Source: JAGWBF01 sp965116325 (GTDB lineage: Bacteria > Chloroflexota > Dehalococcoidia > Lucifugimonadales > JAGWBF01). From it: 64,000 nt of DNA. The DNA lies in assembly GCA_965116325.1 (NCBI GenBank), contig OZ220675.1, forward strand, positions 1,984,001 to 2,048,000, given 5' to 3'. A model generated the notes under the pieces. That model saw only the letters and a list, made by a program, of their open reading frames with translations, was not told where the DNA came from and searched no databases. Below are positions 1 to 9,207 of this stretch, piece after piece. How positions within the stretch are numbered: the first letter of the stretch is position 1; every line of letters begins with the position of its first letter. A program made the translations under genes and the position numbers.

Positions 1-1
1 G

Positions 2-316
2 GGGAAGACGGAGGCCGAGCTTACTGAGGAAGGGACTCCCTACGAGATCGGCAGGGCTAGGTACAAAGACATCGTAAAGAGCATGATACAGGGGGAGGAC
101 TCGGGGCTCCTCAAGCTGATATTCAATCCTGAGAGCCGGAAGCTGCTGGGTGTTCACATCGTCGGAGAAGCCGCCGCTGAGCTGATCCATATCGGGCAGG
201 CGGTCATCGCCCATCAAGGTGTAGTGGACTACTTCCTGGACTCGGTGACCAGCCACCCAACCTTGTCCGAAGCATATGCGGCAGCGGCCTTGGACGGTGT
301 CGGCCGCTTGGGATGA
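2..316 (+). CDS. sthA: Si-specific NAD(P)+ transhydrogenase / flavoprotein disulfide reductase, C-terminal end (partial)
   Basis: The reading frame is open from base 2, so the gene begins upstream of the window and only about 104 C-terminal residues are seen. They form the dimerisation domain of the pyridine nucleotide-disulfide oxidoreductase family: GVHIVGEAAAELIHIGQA, then SHPTLSEAYAAAALDG at the end. The ELIHIGQAV block and the absence of the HP-T-E catalytic pattern's usual lipoamide-type context fit soluble transhydrogenase (SthA), which moves reducing equivalents between NADPH and NAD+, better than dihydrolipoamide dehydrogenase. A mercuric-reductase-like paralogue cannot be excluded without the N-terminal FAD and active-site region. 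Confidence 0.7.
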   Translation, partial: GKTEAELTEEGTPYEIGRARYKDIVKSMIQGEDSGLLKLIFNPESRKLLGVHIVGEAAAELIHIGQAVIAHQGVVDYFLDSVTSHPTLSEAYAAAALDGVGRLG

Positions 317-377
317 AGGCCCCCTTAAAGTAGCGAGCCTCTAGTCTCCGCCAGAGTTACAGCCAAGCGGCCTAGGG

Positions 378-1727
378 TCACTTCTGGGCTTGGAGCAGGT
401 GTTCCACATGGTGGTCTTCCCCTGTGCAGGCAGCTGCCGTTTGCTCCAGCTGAATCGTCACATGAGCAATGTTGTAGCGGTTGTGGGTGATGTCCTGGAT
501 GCGGCCGCGCAGTCTCTCCAAGCTACCCTGATATGAAGGGTCCACCAGCACATGAGCGGTGAAGGCATCGCTTCCCGACGTGATGGTCCAGCAGTGGACA
601 TCATGGATCAGGGTGACCCCGTCCAACTCTTCGATATCGTTGCACAGGTTGTAAACATCTATGTGCTTGGGTGTCCCTTCCAGTAGGACGTGGAACACCT
701 TCATCGTCAAGGACCATGAGCTGCGCATGATGAGCAGCCCTATGACTACGCTGAGGAGGGGGTCGATGGGAGTCCATCCGATGGTCAGGATGATTATTCC
801 TGCCACCACAACGCCCACGGAACCCATCAGGTCAGCAAGCACATGCTGAAATGCCCCCTCGACGTTTAGGCTGTGACCCGAGTTACGGTGCAGAATATAG
901 GCGACGATAAGGTTGACTATCAGGCCGCCGATGCCTACCAGTAGCACCGAGAGACCTTCGACGTGATGTTCGTCAAGGCGGAACCTCTGGTAAGCCTCCC
1001 AGAATATCCAGCCGACTATCAGCCAGAGGGTCAGGCCGTTTAGCAGGGCGGCAATCACCTCGCTGGGGTAATACCCGTAGGTGCGCTCGGCGGATGCACC
1101 CTTCTCGGCGATCCACATGGCGAATATAGCCATGGCAATGGCGGCGGCATCGGTGAGCATATGCCCCGCATCTGCAATAAGGGCCAAGCTCCCGGAGATG
1201 ATGCCCCCGACCACCTCAGCCACCATGTAGGTGCTGATCAGCACCAGCGATATGATCAGGCTGCGACGGCTCGCACCTCGCAGCTCAGCGGAATGATCGT
1301 GGCCTTCGTGCCCGTGCCCATGATCGTCGTGGCCGTGCTCATCGTGGGCGCCGTGGTCGTGTCCATGGTCATCATGGCCGTGCTCATCGTGGTCGTGTCC
1401 ATGGTCATCGTGGGCGTGCTCATCGTGGGCGCCGTGGTCGTGGCCATGGTCATCGTGTCCATGCTCATCGTCGCCGTGGCCATGGTCATCATGGCCGTCG
1501 TGCCCATGCTCATCGTGGTCGCCGTGGTCGTGGCCGTGGTCGTCTGCGGGGCGGTCGGCGCCTCCGCCGGCTTCAGGCATGGAAGTAAGGAATATGGACC
1601 CTTGGCTTTCCCGTTTCAGATTGAATCCGAGCAAGGCGCGAGCTATCTCGACGCCCTTCCCAATTGCTCCCTGGCCTGGAGTGGGGATGCTCTTTCTCCA
1701 GGGGATGCTGGAGTCTCCGATAACCAT
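378..1727 (-). CDS. CDF-family metal (probably zinc) exporter with long His-rich N-terminus
   Basis: Inner-membrane cation diffusion facilitator that exchanges protons for divalent metal, as CzcD/ZitB do. The core has the family pattern: SLALIADAGHMLTDAAAIA in TM2 (the H-x3-D site), further membrane segments, a second site near FQHVLADLMGS, and a cytoplasmic C-terminal domain with DVHCWTI. In front of it sits a tract of about 90 residues built from HDxH-type repeats (DHGHD, DEHGH), which probably binds metal. The start is uncertain: an ATG at 1580, just before the His tract, gives a more usual protein, while the ATG at 1727 adds 49 residues of unknown nature. It lies downstream of the His-rich peptide gene and probably shares its promoter. 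Zinc is inferred; cobalt, nickel or cadmium are possible. Confidence 0.9.
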   Translation of the reverse strand: MVIGDSSIPWRKSIPTPGQGAIGKGVEIARALLGFNLKRESQGSIFLTSMPEAGGGADRPADDHGHDHGDHDEHGHDGHDDHGHGDDEHGHDDHGHDHGAHDEHAHDDHGHDHDEHGHDDHGHDHGAHDEHGHDDHGHGHEGHDHSAELRGASRRSLIISLVLISTYMVAEVVGGIISGSLALIADAGHMLTDAAAIAMAIFAMWIAEKGASAERTYGYYPSEVIAALLNGLTLWLIVGWIFWEAYQRFRLDEHHVEGLSVLLVGIGGLIVNLIVAYILHRNSGHSLNVEGAFQHVLADLMGSVGVVVAGIIILTIGWTPIDPLLSVVIGLLIMRSSWSLTMKVFHVLLEGTPKHIDVYNLCNDIEELDGVTLIHDVHCWTITSGSDAFTAHVLVDPSYQGSLERLRGRIQDITHNRYNIAHVTIQLEQTAAACTGEDHHVEHLLQAQK

Positions 1728-1854
1728 GGGTCCCTGCTTACGTTACAAGATGGTGTAGTCCAGACCCCTATCCCGGCCCCAGGCGGTCCCGGCGGCCGGG
1801 CATTGATGAGCCGGTTGCTGTTAGGGCAACCTTGTTCAGGCCGAGGCCTGGCTT

Positions 1855-2052
1855 CTAGTGCTCGTGATGCTCGTGGTCGTCGCACTCATGCGGGTCGTGG
1901 ACGTGGGCATGGTGCTCGTGGTCGTCGCACTCGTGTATGTCGTGAACATGGCCCGGCTCATCACCGTGATGCTCGTGGTCGTCGCACTCGTGAGCTTCAT
2001 GAACGTGGGCATGGTGTTCGTGGTCGTCGCACTCGTGTATGTCGTGGGGCAT
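1855..2052 (-). CDS. Small His/Cys/Asp-rich metal-binding peptide
   Basis: A 65-residue protein made almost entirely of four copies of HECDDHEHH separated by short HVHDP/HVHEA-type linkers; no hydrophobic core or signal peptide is visible. The ATG at 2052 has a strong Shine-Dalgarno (AAAGGAG) about four bases upstream and a canonical promoter 60-90 bases upstream, which argues for a real gene rather than a chance low-complexity frame. Cys, Asp and His are all metal ligands, so buffering or delivery of a transition metal to the adjacent CDF exporter is the likely role. It matches no named family that I know; function is inferred from composition and neighbour. Confidence 0.7.
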   Translation of the reverse strand: MPHDIHECDDHEHHAHVHEAHECDDHEHHGDEPGHVHDIHECDDHEHHAHVHDPHECDDHEHHEH

Positions 2053-2085
2053 CCTACTCCTTTCTCAGCTGCATATTGTCCAGCG

Positions 2086-2117
2086 TAATGATGGTCTCAT
2101 TACGAACGGTCTCATTA
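2086..2117 (-). promoter_or_regulatory. Candidate operator: 10-bp direct repeats over the -10 region
   Basis: GGTCTCATTA occurs at 2093-2102 and 2108-2117, spaced 15 bp centre to centre. The first copy is also part of an inverted repeat, TAATGA-5-TCATTA (2086-2102). The second overlaps the -10 hexamer of the promoter driving the His-rich peptide and CDF genes, so a bound repressor would block transcription. A Fur/Zur- or ArsR-type metal sensor is the natural guess, but no such regulator is encoded nearby. Confidence 0.55.
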
Positions 2118-2142
2118 TAGATGGTGCTGAGAGGATTTTCAA
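2114..2142 (-). promoter_or_regulatory. Sigma-70-type promoter for the metal-handling operon
   Basis: On the minus strand TTGAAA (2137-2142) is followed after 17 bp by a perfect TATAAT (2114-2119). Transcription would begin near 2107, about 55 bases before the ATG at 2052. Confidence 0.7.
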
Positions 2143-2326
2143 CACAATGGTGCTTGACTGACAGAGCAATTGTTGGGTTTCTCCGCTGTCCAATTGCTAG
2201 GGGCGAAAGGCCTTTGGCGCCACCAATCCGGCTCATTCTCTCAATGGAAAATGCGGTGGGACGAAGTCTCAGTTTAATGGTCGGACGTTTCAGTAATTGA
2301 GACTTGGTAGCGAGAAGGCGCCAGCT

Positions 2327-3502
2327 TTACCAGGGCCGTGACTCTTCCGAGTACACATGGTCCGGCATGCTGTAATTGATGCCGCCCTCGTCGAAGATAG
2401 ACACATCCAGTATGGCGGTCATCTTATTGTTGTTCCTGGCGCGATTCTTAAACAGCTTGCCCATAATGGCGTCGTACCGGTTCTGCATCCGGAACCACCA
2501 GAGCACCCCAAAGTTGTAGGTGCGTGGGTACATCAACTGGTCGGCTAGAGTATGTCCAATAAGGGCCCGGGACACACGATAGACATAGCTTGATAGTTTT
2601 CGGCGGTCTTCGGGATCGGTAATCCCGGCAATCAAGGGGGCGGAGTTGACCAGTGCATTCGCCATGGATACGGACTCAGGGGAAGGCTCCGGCTCGCACA
2701 TGTTCCCGATGCGGAAAACCTTCATGGCATCTGTTTCGTCGGCAAAGAGAATGGTACTCGGTATCCCCATGAGGTGCCCGGAGTAGCGCCACACCTGAAG
2801 GAAGCTGGCCCGTTCCTCTTTGTTGAAGACCGCCCCAAGCCTGCGCAAATGGTCCAGCAGCCTCATGGAGAAGGCGGTAATGGCAAAGCCCACGTGGGCG
2901 GCGCTGATGGGCACCCCCCAAGCTTCATGGTCCCAGTCCGGCGAGTTGTTCAGGTGGTGCCTTAATACCGCATGGACCATCCGGACCCGGACGGAGAGCT
3001 TCCAGCCATCTCCATACCTGGCCAAGCCGCCAGGTATGAAGATCTCCACCATGTGACGGTTGTTTTGCTTCAACCTCCGCACTCCCTGGTCGCGCAGCCG
3101 TCCGGATATGAAGAAGGACTTAGCAATGTTGGTGGAAAACCCTTCAACCAGTGTCCCGCCCACCATTCCTGCCAGTACCAGCTTGGAGTTTCTGTGGAAG
3201 AGGCGGCATCCTGCGCTGAAAGCGCTCTCCTGGGCCCAATCGGGTGGGGAGTTGGCATCCTCGAAGAACCTTCGAACCTCCACGGGCGCATCCTGTAGGG
3301 CTTGCTCATCTCCTTCGATGATCAACCCTACGAGACGGCCTCCTTCCTGCATCCCCATGCCCAGAAGCGCCTCTACCATGTCGTCGGCTAGAGGGTCTCC
3401 TATGAGGGTGTGGGCGAGGTAGTTGTCGGCGAGGTCCGGGTCGATAGCCCGGGCCTTCTCGTAGCCTGAGATGTAGTCCGTCGGTATTCTGGCCGGTTTC
3501 AC
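2327..3502 (-). CDS. MpaB/DUF2236-family oxygenase-like protein
   Basis: A 391-residue protein of the MpaB/latex-clearing-protein superfamily (DUF2236), whose studied members are haem-dependent oxygenases. The family's central block is visible: VRVRMVHAVLRHHL, then WGVPISAAHVGFAITAFS, followed by a helix with LGAVFNKEERASFLQVWRYSGHLMGI; the histidines in the first block are likely haem or metal contacts. It starts with GTG at 3502. Only 10 bp separate it from the upstream MMPL transporter gene, so the two are probably co-transcribed, which suggests a lipid or hydrophobic substrate. The substrate is unknown. Confidence 0.75.
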   Translation of the reverse strand: MKPARIPTDYISGYEKARAIDPDLADNYLAHTLIGDPLADDMVEALLGMGMQEGGRLVGLIIEGDEQALQDAPVEVRRFFEDANSPPDWAQESAFSAGCRLFHRNSKLVLAGMVGGTLVEGFSTNIAKSFFISGRLRDQGVRRLKQNNRHMVEIFIPGGLARYGDGWKLSVRVRMVHAVLRHHLNNSPDWDHEAWGVPISAAHVGFAITAFSMRLLDHLRRLGAVFNKEERASFLQVWRYSGHLMGIPSTILFADETDAMKVFRIGNMCEPEPSPESVSMANALVNSAPLIAGITDPEDRRKLSSYVYRVSRALIGHTLADQLMYPRTYNFGVLWWFRMQNRYDAIMGKLFKNRARNNNKMTAILDVSIFDEGGINYSMPDHVYSEESRPW

Positions 3503-3512
3503 TTGTAGGCCC

Positions 3513-5783
3513 CTAAACCCGGGATTCCTCTTCGGGCTCTACCCGAAGGTCAGGCAGCCATCGCAGGAAGGATGGGAGATACCAGTTGCCCTTGCCCAGC
3601 ACCTCCATGCTCGCGGGCACCAGGACCGAGCGCACAAGGGTGGCATCCAGGAGCACGGCTACAGCCAGGCCGAACCCCATCTGCTGGTTGACGATAGTGT
3701 CCCCTGAGGCGAAGGCGCCGAAGACCGCCACCATTATCAGGGCAGCCCCGGTTATGATGCCTGCTGTCGATCGCAGCCCGTAGGCAACCGCTTCGGCGTT
3801 GTCCCCCTTCTGGTCGTACCTCTCCCCTATACGGCTCAGCAGAAACACATGGTAGTCCATGGAAAGCCCAAAGAGTATGGAGAAGAGGAATAGGGGTATC
3901 CAGACGTCGATAACCTCAGCCTGTTGGAAGCCCAGCAGGCTGGCGCCGATGCCCTTCTGAAACACCAGCACCATGAGCCCGTAGGCTGTGCCCACCGAAA
4001 GCAGGTTCATAAAGACAGCCTTGATGGGAATGACGATGGAGCGGAACACCAGCATCAGTATCAGGAAGCTGAATCCCAGGACAAAGGCAAAGACGATGGG
4101 GGTGTATATCTCTACTATTGAGAACACGTCTGCCACCACAGCGCTGACGCCGCCCACATGTACTACTGCGTCTACGCCATCAAAGGCCTCTGGTATGTAC
4201 TCATCCCGTATGGTGTTTATGACATCCACCGTCTCGCGGCTGCGAGGCTCACCCCGCAAAGCTGCCGTCAATAGCAAGAGGTCCCGGGATTCATTGATCT
4301 CTCGATCCGGCAGGACAGTTATGCCCGGGTGGGCAGCCATGGAAGCCTGAAGTTTCTCCAAAGCTCCCTGCACCTCGGGAGAGTCGATGTCTCCGTCGAT
4401 CACTATCTCGGTGGGGTTGACCGCCCCGAACCCGAAGAAAAACTCCTCTTCCATTACAAAAAAGGCTTCCCTGGTCTCAGTACCCTCGGGGAACACATCG
4501 ACGCCGTTCAGCCCGGTGTTGATGCCAGGCCACTGAAAATAGAAGAGGATCGCCACGATCATGGGTGCGCCCACGACGATGATGCTCACTACCGGATAGC
4601 GCATGACGATGCGGGTCACCGTCTCCCAGAAGCCTTGGTGCTGGCCCGGTGCTGACTCGCTCGTTGGGGTGCGTTGGGTCAATCTTCTGCCGAAGAAGGG
4701 GATGGCAAACCGGTTTATCCGTTCGCCGTGGATGGCCAGGTTGGCCGGCAGGAAGGTGAGGGTGCCTGCCAAGGCTACCAGCACGACCAGGATCGCTCCG
4801 AGGCCCAGGGACTGGAAGAAGGAGAAGGGAACGATGAGCATTCCGCAGAGTGCTATAACCACCGTCAGCCCGCTGAAGAGCACGGTGCGCCCCGCCGTGG
4901 CCCCGGCCCGCTCTATCGCCGAGAACTTGTCCAACCCCCGAGCCATCTCGTCCCGGAAGCGGGATATGATCAGCAGTGAATAGTCGATGCCCACAGCCAA
5001 GCCGATCATGATGATCATCAGGGTTACGAAGAAGACCAGGTCGAAGGCCTGCCCGATGAGGGCTGCGGTGCCCAAGGCAACTATGATGCACACCAGGGAC
5101 AGGCCTATGGGCATGAGCACAGCTATGACGGTCCCGAAAAGGACTACCAGGATGAGCAGGGCTATGGGGATGCCAACCCTCTCCCCCTGCCTGAGGTCCT
5201 TTTCCGAGAGCTCGTTCTGCTCATGGGAGATGCTGGCATCCCCCACGATAAGCACCCGGAATCCATCCCCGGTGTTCTCGTGTTCAACGACTTCCAGAAC
5301 ATGGGGGATGTTATCGACGGCATCCTCGAAGCTGCCGGCCATATCCACCGGGAACAAGGTCGTCATGCGGTCCTGGGATGCTAGGCCCAGCTTTACCGTG
5401 AAGTCGGTGGCGTTGTAGTAGCTCGGGCCTGGGGTGGCGATGTCGTCTCCCAGCTCTCCGATGCCGGCATAAACCCTCTCGACCTTGGCCCGGAAGTCCG
5501 GGTGCTCCAGGTCCAGGGAATCGGACTGGACGATGACTACCTCACGGAGCTGCCGGGGCCCACGGAGCCTGTCTGTCAGCAGGGTTTCGGCCTTCTGCGA
5601 TTCGGCGCCGCCTCCCAGGCGCAGCTCGGTGGTGGTAGCCCTGTCCAGGACGTCCACCAACTGAGGCCCCGGGCCCATCTCGCCATCAACGGCAAGCCCG
5701 CCGGCGATCAAGGCGACAACCAACCAGATGGCGAGCACGAGGCGCGGCCTGCGTGCGCTGACCCTGGCCAGCCACTCAGTCAA
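3513..5783 (-). CDS. MMPL-family RND transporter
   Basis: A 756-residue inner-membrane protein with the two-fold MMPL/RND plan: one N-terminal TM helix, a periplasmic loop (about residues 30-200), a five-to-six-helix bundle containing GLAVGIDYSLLIISRFRDE, then a second loop and bundle containing FGLSMDYHVFLLSRIGE. The paired GxxxDY motifs are the proton-relay positions of MMPL exporters, which move lipids or hydrophobic compounds. The start is TTG at 5783, preceded by GGGAG. It is the first gene of a two-gene unit with the MpaB-like oxygenase. The substrate cannot be read from the sequence. Confidence 0.9.
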   Translation of the reverse strand: MTEWLARVSARRPRLVLAIWLVVALIAGGLAVDGEMGPGPQLVDVLDRATTTELRLGGGAESQKAETLLTDRLRGPRQLREVVIVQSDSLDLEHPDFRAKVERVYAGIGELGDDIATPGPSYYNATDFTVKLGLASQDRMTTLFPVDMAGSFEDAVDNIPHVLEVVEHENTGDGFRVLIVGDASISHEQNELSEKDLRQGERVGIPIALLILVVLFGTVIAVLMPIGLSLVCIIVALGTAALIGQAFDLVFFVTLMIIMIGLAVGIDYSLLIISRFRDEMARGLDKFSAIERAGATAGRTVLFSGLTVVIALCGMLIVPFSFFQSLGLGAILVVLVALAGTLTFLPANLAIHGERINRFAIPFFGRRLTQRTPTSESAPGQHQGFWETVTRIVMRYPVVSIIVVGAPMIVAILFYFQWPGINTGLNGVDVFPEGTETREAFFVMEEEFFFGFGAVNPTEIVIDGDIDSPEVQGALEKLQASMAAHPGITVLPDREINESRDLLLLTAALRGEPRSRETVDVINTIRDEYIPEAFDGVDAVVHVGGVSAVVADVFSIVEIYTPIVFAFVLGFSFLILMLVFRSIVIPIKAVFMNLLSVGTAYGLMVLVFQKGIGASLLGFQQAEVIDVWIPLFLFSILFGLSMDYHVFLLSRIGERYDQKGDNAEAVAYGLRSTAGIITGAALIMVAVFGAFASGDTIVNQQMGFGLAVAVLLDATLVRSVLVPASMEVLGKGNWYLPSFLRWLPDLRVEPEEESRV

Positions 5784-6035
5784 GACAGCTCCCGTTGGCT
5801 GCCATCGGGCAGCAACTTATCAGTGGTTCGGTATATCTGGGATGGTACATATCGCTGCCGTACATCTTACAGGGAGCAGGGAGAGTTAGGATATGGTGCA
5901 GGAAGAATAGACGCACCAGTTTAGCATGAATATCGTTGCTCTGGTGATAGGAGCTGCCATCCCTCGCTTGGCGGATTCTTAAACATTCCCCGCTATTCTC
6001 TGAGGTGAGGGTTGGGGAGCCATGTGAGACGACTC

Positions 6036-9029
6036 CTAGCTCTCGCCGCCATCGCCCGCAGGGACCGGCTCCGGTCTGCGACGCCGCTGCCTCTTCTTGG
6101 GGGCGCTCTGTGGGCCGGCTGGCATCGTCCCGTTCCTGTTGAGGACCTCCCGCAGGTAACGCCCGGTGTGGGAGGCTGGGAACGAGGTCACATCTTCCGG
6201 CGTGCCCGCAGCTATCAGGTTCCCTCCTGCGTCGCCTGCTCCCGGCCCCAGGTCGATAATCCAGTCGGCATTCTTCATCATGTCCAGGTGATGCTCGATG
6301 AGCACGACGGTGTTGCCTGCATCCACGAGGCGATGTAGCACCCGCAGCAGAGCTGCGCAGTCCTCGAAGGACAGCCCTGTCGTGGGTTCGTCCAGGATGT
6401 ACATGGTCTTGCCCGTTGCCCTGCGAGACAGCTCCGTCGCCAACTTCACCCTCTGAGCCTCGCCTCCCGAAAGGGTGGTTGCAGGTTGGCCGAGGCGGAT
6501 GTAGCCCAAGCCAACGTCCCTGGTAGTTTCCAGCTTGTTGCGTATCTTGGGCAGGTTGTAGAAGAAGTCCAGGGCTTGGTCCACGGTCATGTCCAGGACG
6601 TCGGCGATGCTCTTGTCCTTGAAGGTGACCTCCAGGGCCTCCCGGTTGTAGCGGAGGCCTCGGCACACCTCGCAGGGGACGGTCACGTCGGGCAGGAACT
6701 GCATCTCGATCTGGATGTAGCCTCCTCCCTGGCAAGCTTCGCAGCGCCCTCCCTTGACGTTGAAGGAAAAACGGCCGGGGGCATAGCCCCGCACCTTGGC
6801 CTCGGGTAGGGAGGCAAATAGCTCGCGGATGGGTGTGAAGGCGCCGGTGTAGGTTGCGGGATTGCTCCGGGGGGTGCGTCCAATGGGGGACTGGTCGATA
6901 TCGACCACCTTGTCGATGTTCTCGATGCCCTTGATCTCGGTGTGGCGTCCCGGCCGTTCCTTGTTCCCGTAGAACTGCTGGGCAAGTTTCTTGTACAGGA
7001 TTTCGTACACCAGGGTGCTTTTGCCCGAGCCCGAAACCCCGGTCACGCACACCAGCATTCCCAGGGGGATGTCCACGTCCACACCCTTCAGGTTGTTTTC
7101 CCGGGCGCCGCTGATGGTGATGTGGTGTCCGTTGGAGGGGCGCCTCTTTTCCGGCAGGGGGATGGACCTGCGCCCGCTGAGGTAGCTCCCCGTTATGGAA
7201 TCGGGGTTATTCATGATGTCGTCGATGGTGCCGTAGGCCACTACGCTGCCGCCATGCTCCCCGGCGCCGGGTCCCAGGTCTACGATGTAGTCGGAGGCCC
7301 TCATCACAGCCTCGTCGTGCTCGACCACTACCACGGTGTTGCCCAGCTCCCGCAGGCGATTTAGGGTGCCGATGAGGCGGTCATCGTCGGCGGGATGCAG
7401 GCCCACGGTGGGTTCATCGCAGACGTACAGCACACCCGTCAGTCCCGAACCGATCTGGGTGGCCAGGCGTATCCTTTGGGCTTCACCGCCCGACAAGGTG
7501 CGGGCGGTGCGGTCCAGAGTGAGGTAGCCCAAGCCGATATCCACCAGGAACTTCAGGCGGGCTTCTATCTCCTTGAGAATCTGGGCGCCTATGGACAGCT
7601 CCCGCTCGGTCAAATGAGAAACCGGGTGGCTGCCGTTGGACCCCTTTCGAGGGGTAGCAGTCCCATCACCGCGGCCTATGGTGTCGGCCCATTCTATGCC
7701 TCTCTCGATTGTCATGGCGCACACATCGTCAATGCCCAAGCCGCACACCCGTACAGCCAGCGCTTCGGGGCGCAGACGCTTGCCATTGCATGAGCTGCAG
7801 GGGTTGGCGGTCATGTAGCGCTCTACGTCGCTGCGCACATAGTCGGACTCGGTCTCCTTGTGGCGCCGCTCCAACTGGGGGATCACCCCCTCGAAGGTGG
7901 TTTCCCAGGAGTAATCGTGGCCGTGATGGGTGCGATGGCGCATGGTCAGCGTCTTGTTCCCCGTGCCGTACAAGATAATGTTCAGCGCCTTCTCGGACAG
8001 CTCCCTAACAGGCGTCTTGGTTGAGAAGCCGTACGCTGCCGACACCGATTCCAGCAGGCTCTTGTGCCAGCCCGTTAGGGCGCCCGCCCGTACCCAGGGG
8101 ACGATAGCCCCCTCGGCGATGGAGAGGTCCTTGTTGGGGATGATTATTTCCGGGTCGATCTCCAGCTTGAATCCCAGCCCGGTGCACGCCGGACAGGCCC
8201 CATGGGGGCTGTTGAAGCTGAAGGTGCGAGGTTCGATCTCGGGAAGGCTGATGCCGCAGTGGACGCAGGCGAAGTTCTCGGAGAAGACCAGGTCTTCCCC
8301 GCCATCTATTGCTGCTTCCACGACGCCGTTACCTTGCTTCAAGGCTGTCTCCACCGAGTCGGCCACACGACTGGCCTCGGTTTCAGCGTCCACCACCAGG
8401 CGGTCCACGACGATCTCGATGTAGTGCCACTTCTGCTTGTCCAGGTTCAGGTCGCCCATAGTCTCCAGCTGGTGAATCTCGCCGTTTACCCTCACCCGAA
8501 CAAAACCGGCCCGTCGGGCTTCTTCGAAGACTTCCTTGTGCTCCCCCTTGCGCCTGCGCACCTTGGGGGCCAGGACGAGGATTCGGGTGCCGACGGGCAG
8601 GGACATGATGGCATCGACGATCTGTTGCACCGTCTGGCGCTGGACCGGCCGGTCGCATTTGGGGCAGAAGGGGCGGCCAACGCGGGCAAACAGGAGGCGC
8701 AGGTAGTCGTACACCTCTGTAACGGTGCCCACGGTGGACCGGGGGTTGTGAGAGACCCCCTTCTGGTCTATCGAGATGGCGGGGGAAAGGCCTTCTACGT
8801 ACTCAACATCGGGCTTATCCATGCGCCCAAGGAACTGGCGAGCGTAGGCGGAGAGGGACTCCACGTAACGGCGCTGGCCCTCAGCGTAGATGGTGTCGAA
8901 GGCCAGGGAGCTTTTGCCTGATCCGGAGACCCCTGTAACCACCACCAGCTTATCCCGGGGAATGGTCACATCGATGTTCTTGAGGTTGTGCTCCCGCGCA
9001 CCCTTGACGTGTATGTAGTCCTGAGGCAT
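6036..9029 (-). CDS. uvrA: UvrABC excision nuclease subunit A
   Basis: A full-length (997 aa) nucleotide-excision-repair damage sensor with two ABC ATPase modules. Both Walker A loops (GVSGSGKSSLAFDT and GVSGSGKSTLVYEIL) and both signature motifs (LSGGEAQRIRLA, LSGGEAQRVKLA) are intact. Two CxxC...CxxC zinc modules are seen (CVHC...CPAC and CEAC...CEVC). The protein loads UvrB at DNA lesions in the cytoplasm. The ATG at 9029 matches the usual N-terminus (YIHVKGAREHNLKNIDV). No uvrB or uvrC lies in the window, and no SOS box was recognised in the 178 bp upstream. Confidence 0.97.
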   Translation of the reverse strand: MPQDYIHVKGAREHNLKNIDVTIPRDKLVVVTGVSGSGKSSLAFDTIYAEGQRRYVESLSAYARQFLGRMDKPDVEYVEGLSPAISIDQKGVSHNPRSTVGTVTEVYDYLRLLFARVGRPFCPKCDRPVQRQTVQQIVDAIMSLPVGTRILVLAPKVRRRKGEHKEVFEEARRAGFVRVRVNGEIHQLETMGDLNLDKQKWHYIEIVVDRLVVDAETEASRVADSVETALKQGNGVVEAAIDGGEDLVFSENFACVHCGISLPEIEPRTFSFNSPHGACPACTGLGFKLEIDPEIIIPNKDLSIAEGAIVPWVRAGALTGWHKSLLESVSAAYGFSTKTPVRELSEKALNIILYGTGNKTLTMRHRTHHGHDYSWETTFEGVIPQLERRHKETESDYVRSDVERYMTANPCSSCNGKRLRPEALAVRVCGLGIDDVCAMTIERGIEWADTIGRGDGTATPRKGSNGSHPVSHLTERELSIGAQILKEIEARLKFLVDIGLGYLTLDRTARTLSGGEAQRIRLATQIGSGLTGVLYVCDEPTVGLHPADDDRLIGTLNRLRELGNTVVVVEHDEAVMRASDYIVDLGPGAGEHGGSVVAYGTIDDIMNNPDSITGSYLSGRRSIPLPEKRRPSNGHHITISGARENNLKGVDVDIPLGMLVCVTGVSGSGKSTLVYEILYKKLAQQFYGNKERPGRHTEIKGIENIDKVVDIDQSPIGRTPRSNPATYTGAFTPIRELFASLPEAKVRGYAPGRFSFNVKGGRCEACQGGGYIQIEMQFLPDVTVPCEVCRGLRYNREALEVTFKDKSIADVLDMTVDQALDFFYNLPKIRNKLETTRDVGLGYIRLGQPATTLSGGEAQRVKLATELSRRATGKTMYILDEPTTGLSFEDCAALLRVLHRLVDAGNTVVLIEHHLDMMKNADWIIDLGPGAGDAGGNLIAAGTPEDVTSFPASHTGRYLREVLNRNGTMPAGPQSAPKKRQRRRRPEPVPAGDGGES

Positions 9030-9103
9030 AGGCAGCTTTCTGAAATCTGGTCAGGAATTATTCTAGCATCCCCCGTCCCAGCAGGGCATCCCCACCCGGC
9101 CAA

Positions 9104-9132
9104 TTGCGCCGTACACTCCTGCTGGCTAGAAT
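9104..9132 (+). promoter_or_regulatory. Candidate promoter for the GYD-domain gene
   Basis: TTGCGC (9104-9109), a 17-bp spacer and TAGAAT (9127-9132) precede the start codon by about 75 bases. The remainder of the gap between uvrA and this gene shows nothing else. Confidence 0.4.
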
Positions 9133-9207
9133 AGGGCACGGAACTTGCCTGGGTCGGCTTCCTTTCAGGAGGGCCTGCCCGGGCGCGCAATAATCGGAGG
9201 TGTGACG

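Noticed and set aside
1161..2120. Long plus-strand open frame across the CDF and His-rich peptide genes
   Set aside because: It is the complement of His/Asp codons, which never gives stops; it encodes Val/Ile-rich or Arg-rich low complexity and has no ribosome site.
2054..2236. 60-residue minus-strand frame upstream of the His-rich peptide
   Set aside because: It covers the promoter and operator and has no ribosome site; treated as regulatory DNA.
5776..7050. 424-codon minus-strand frame overlapping uvrA
   Set aside because: It is in a shifted frame of uvrA; composition is Arg/Pro-rich with no recognised domain.
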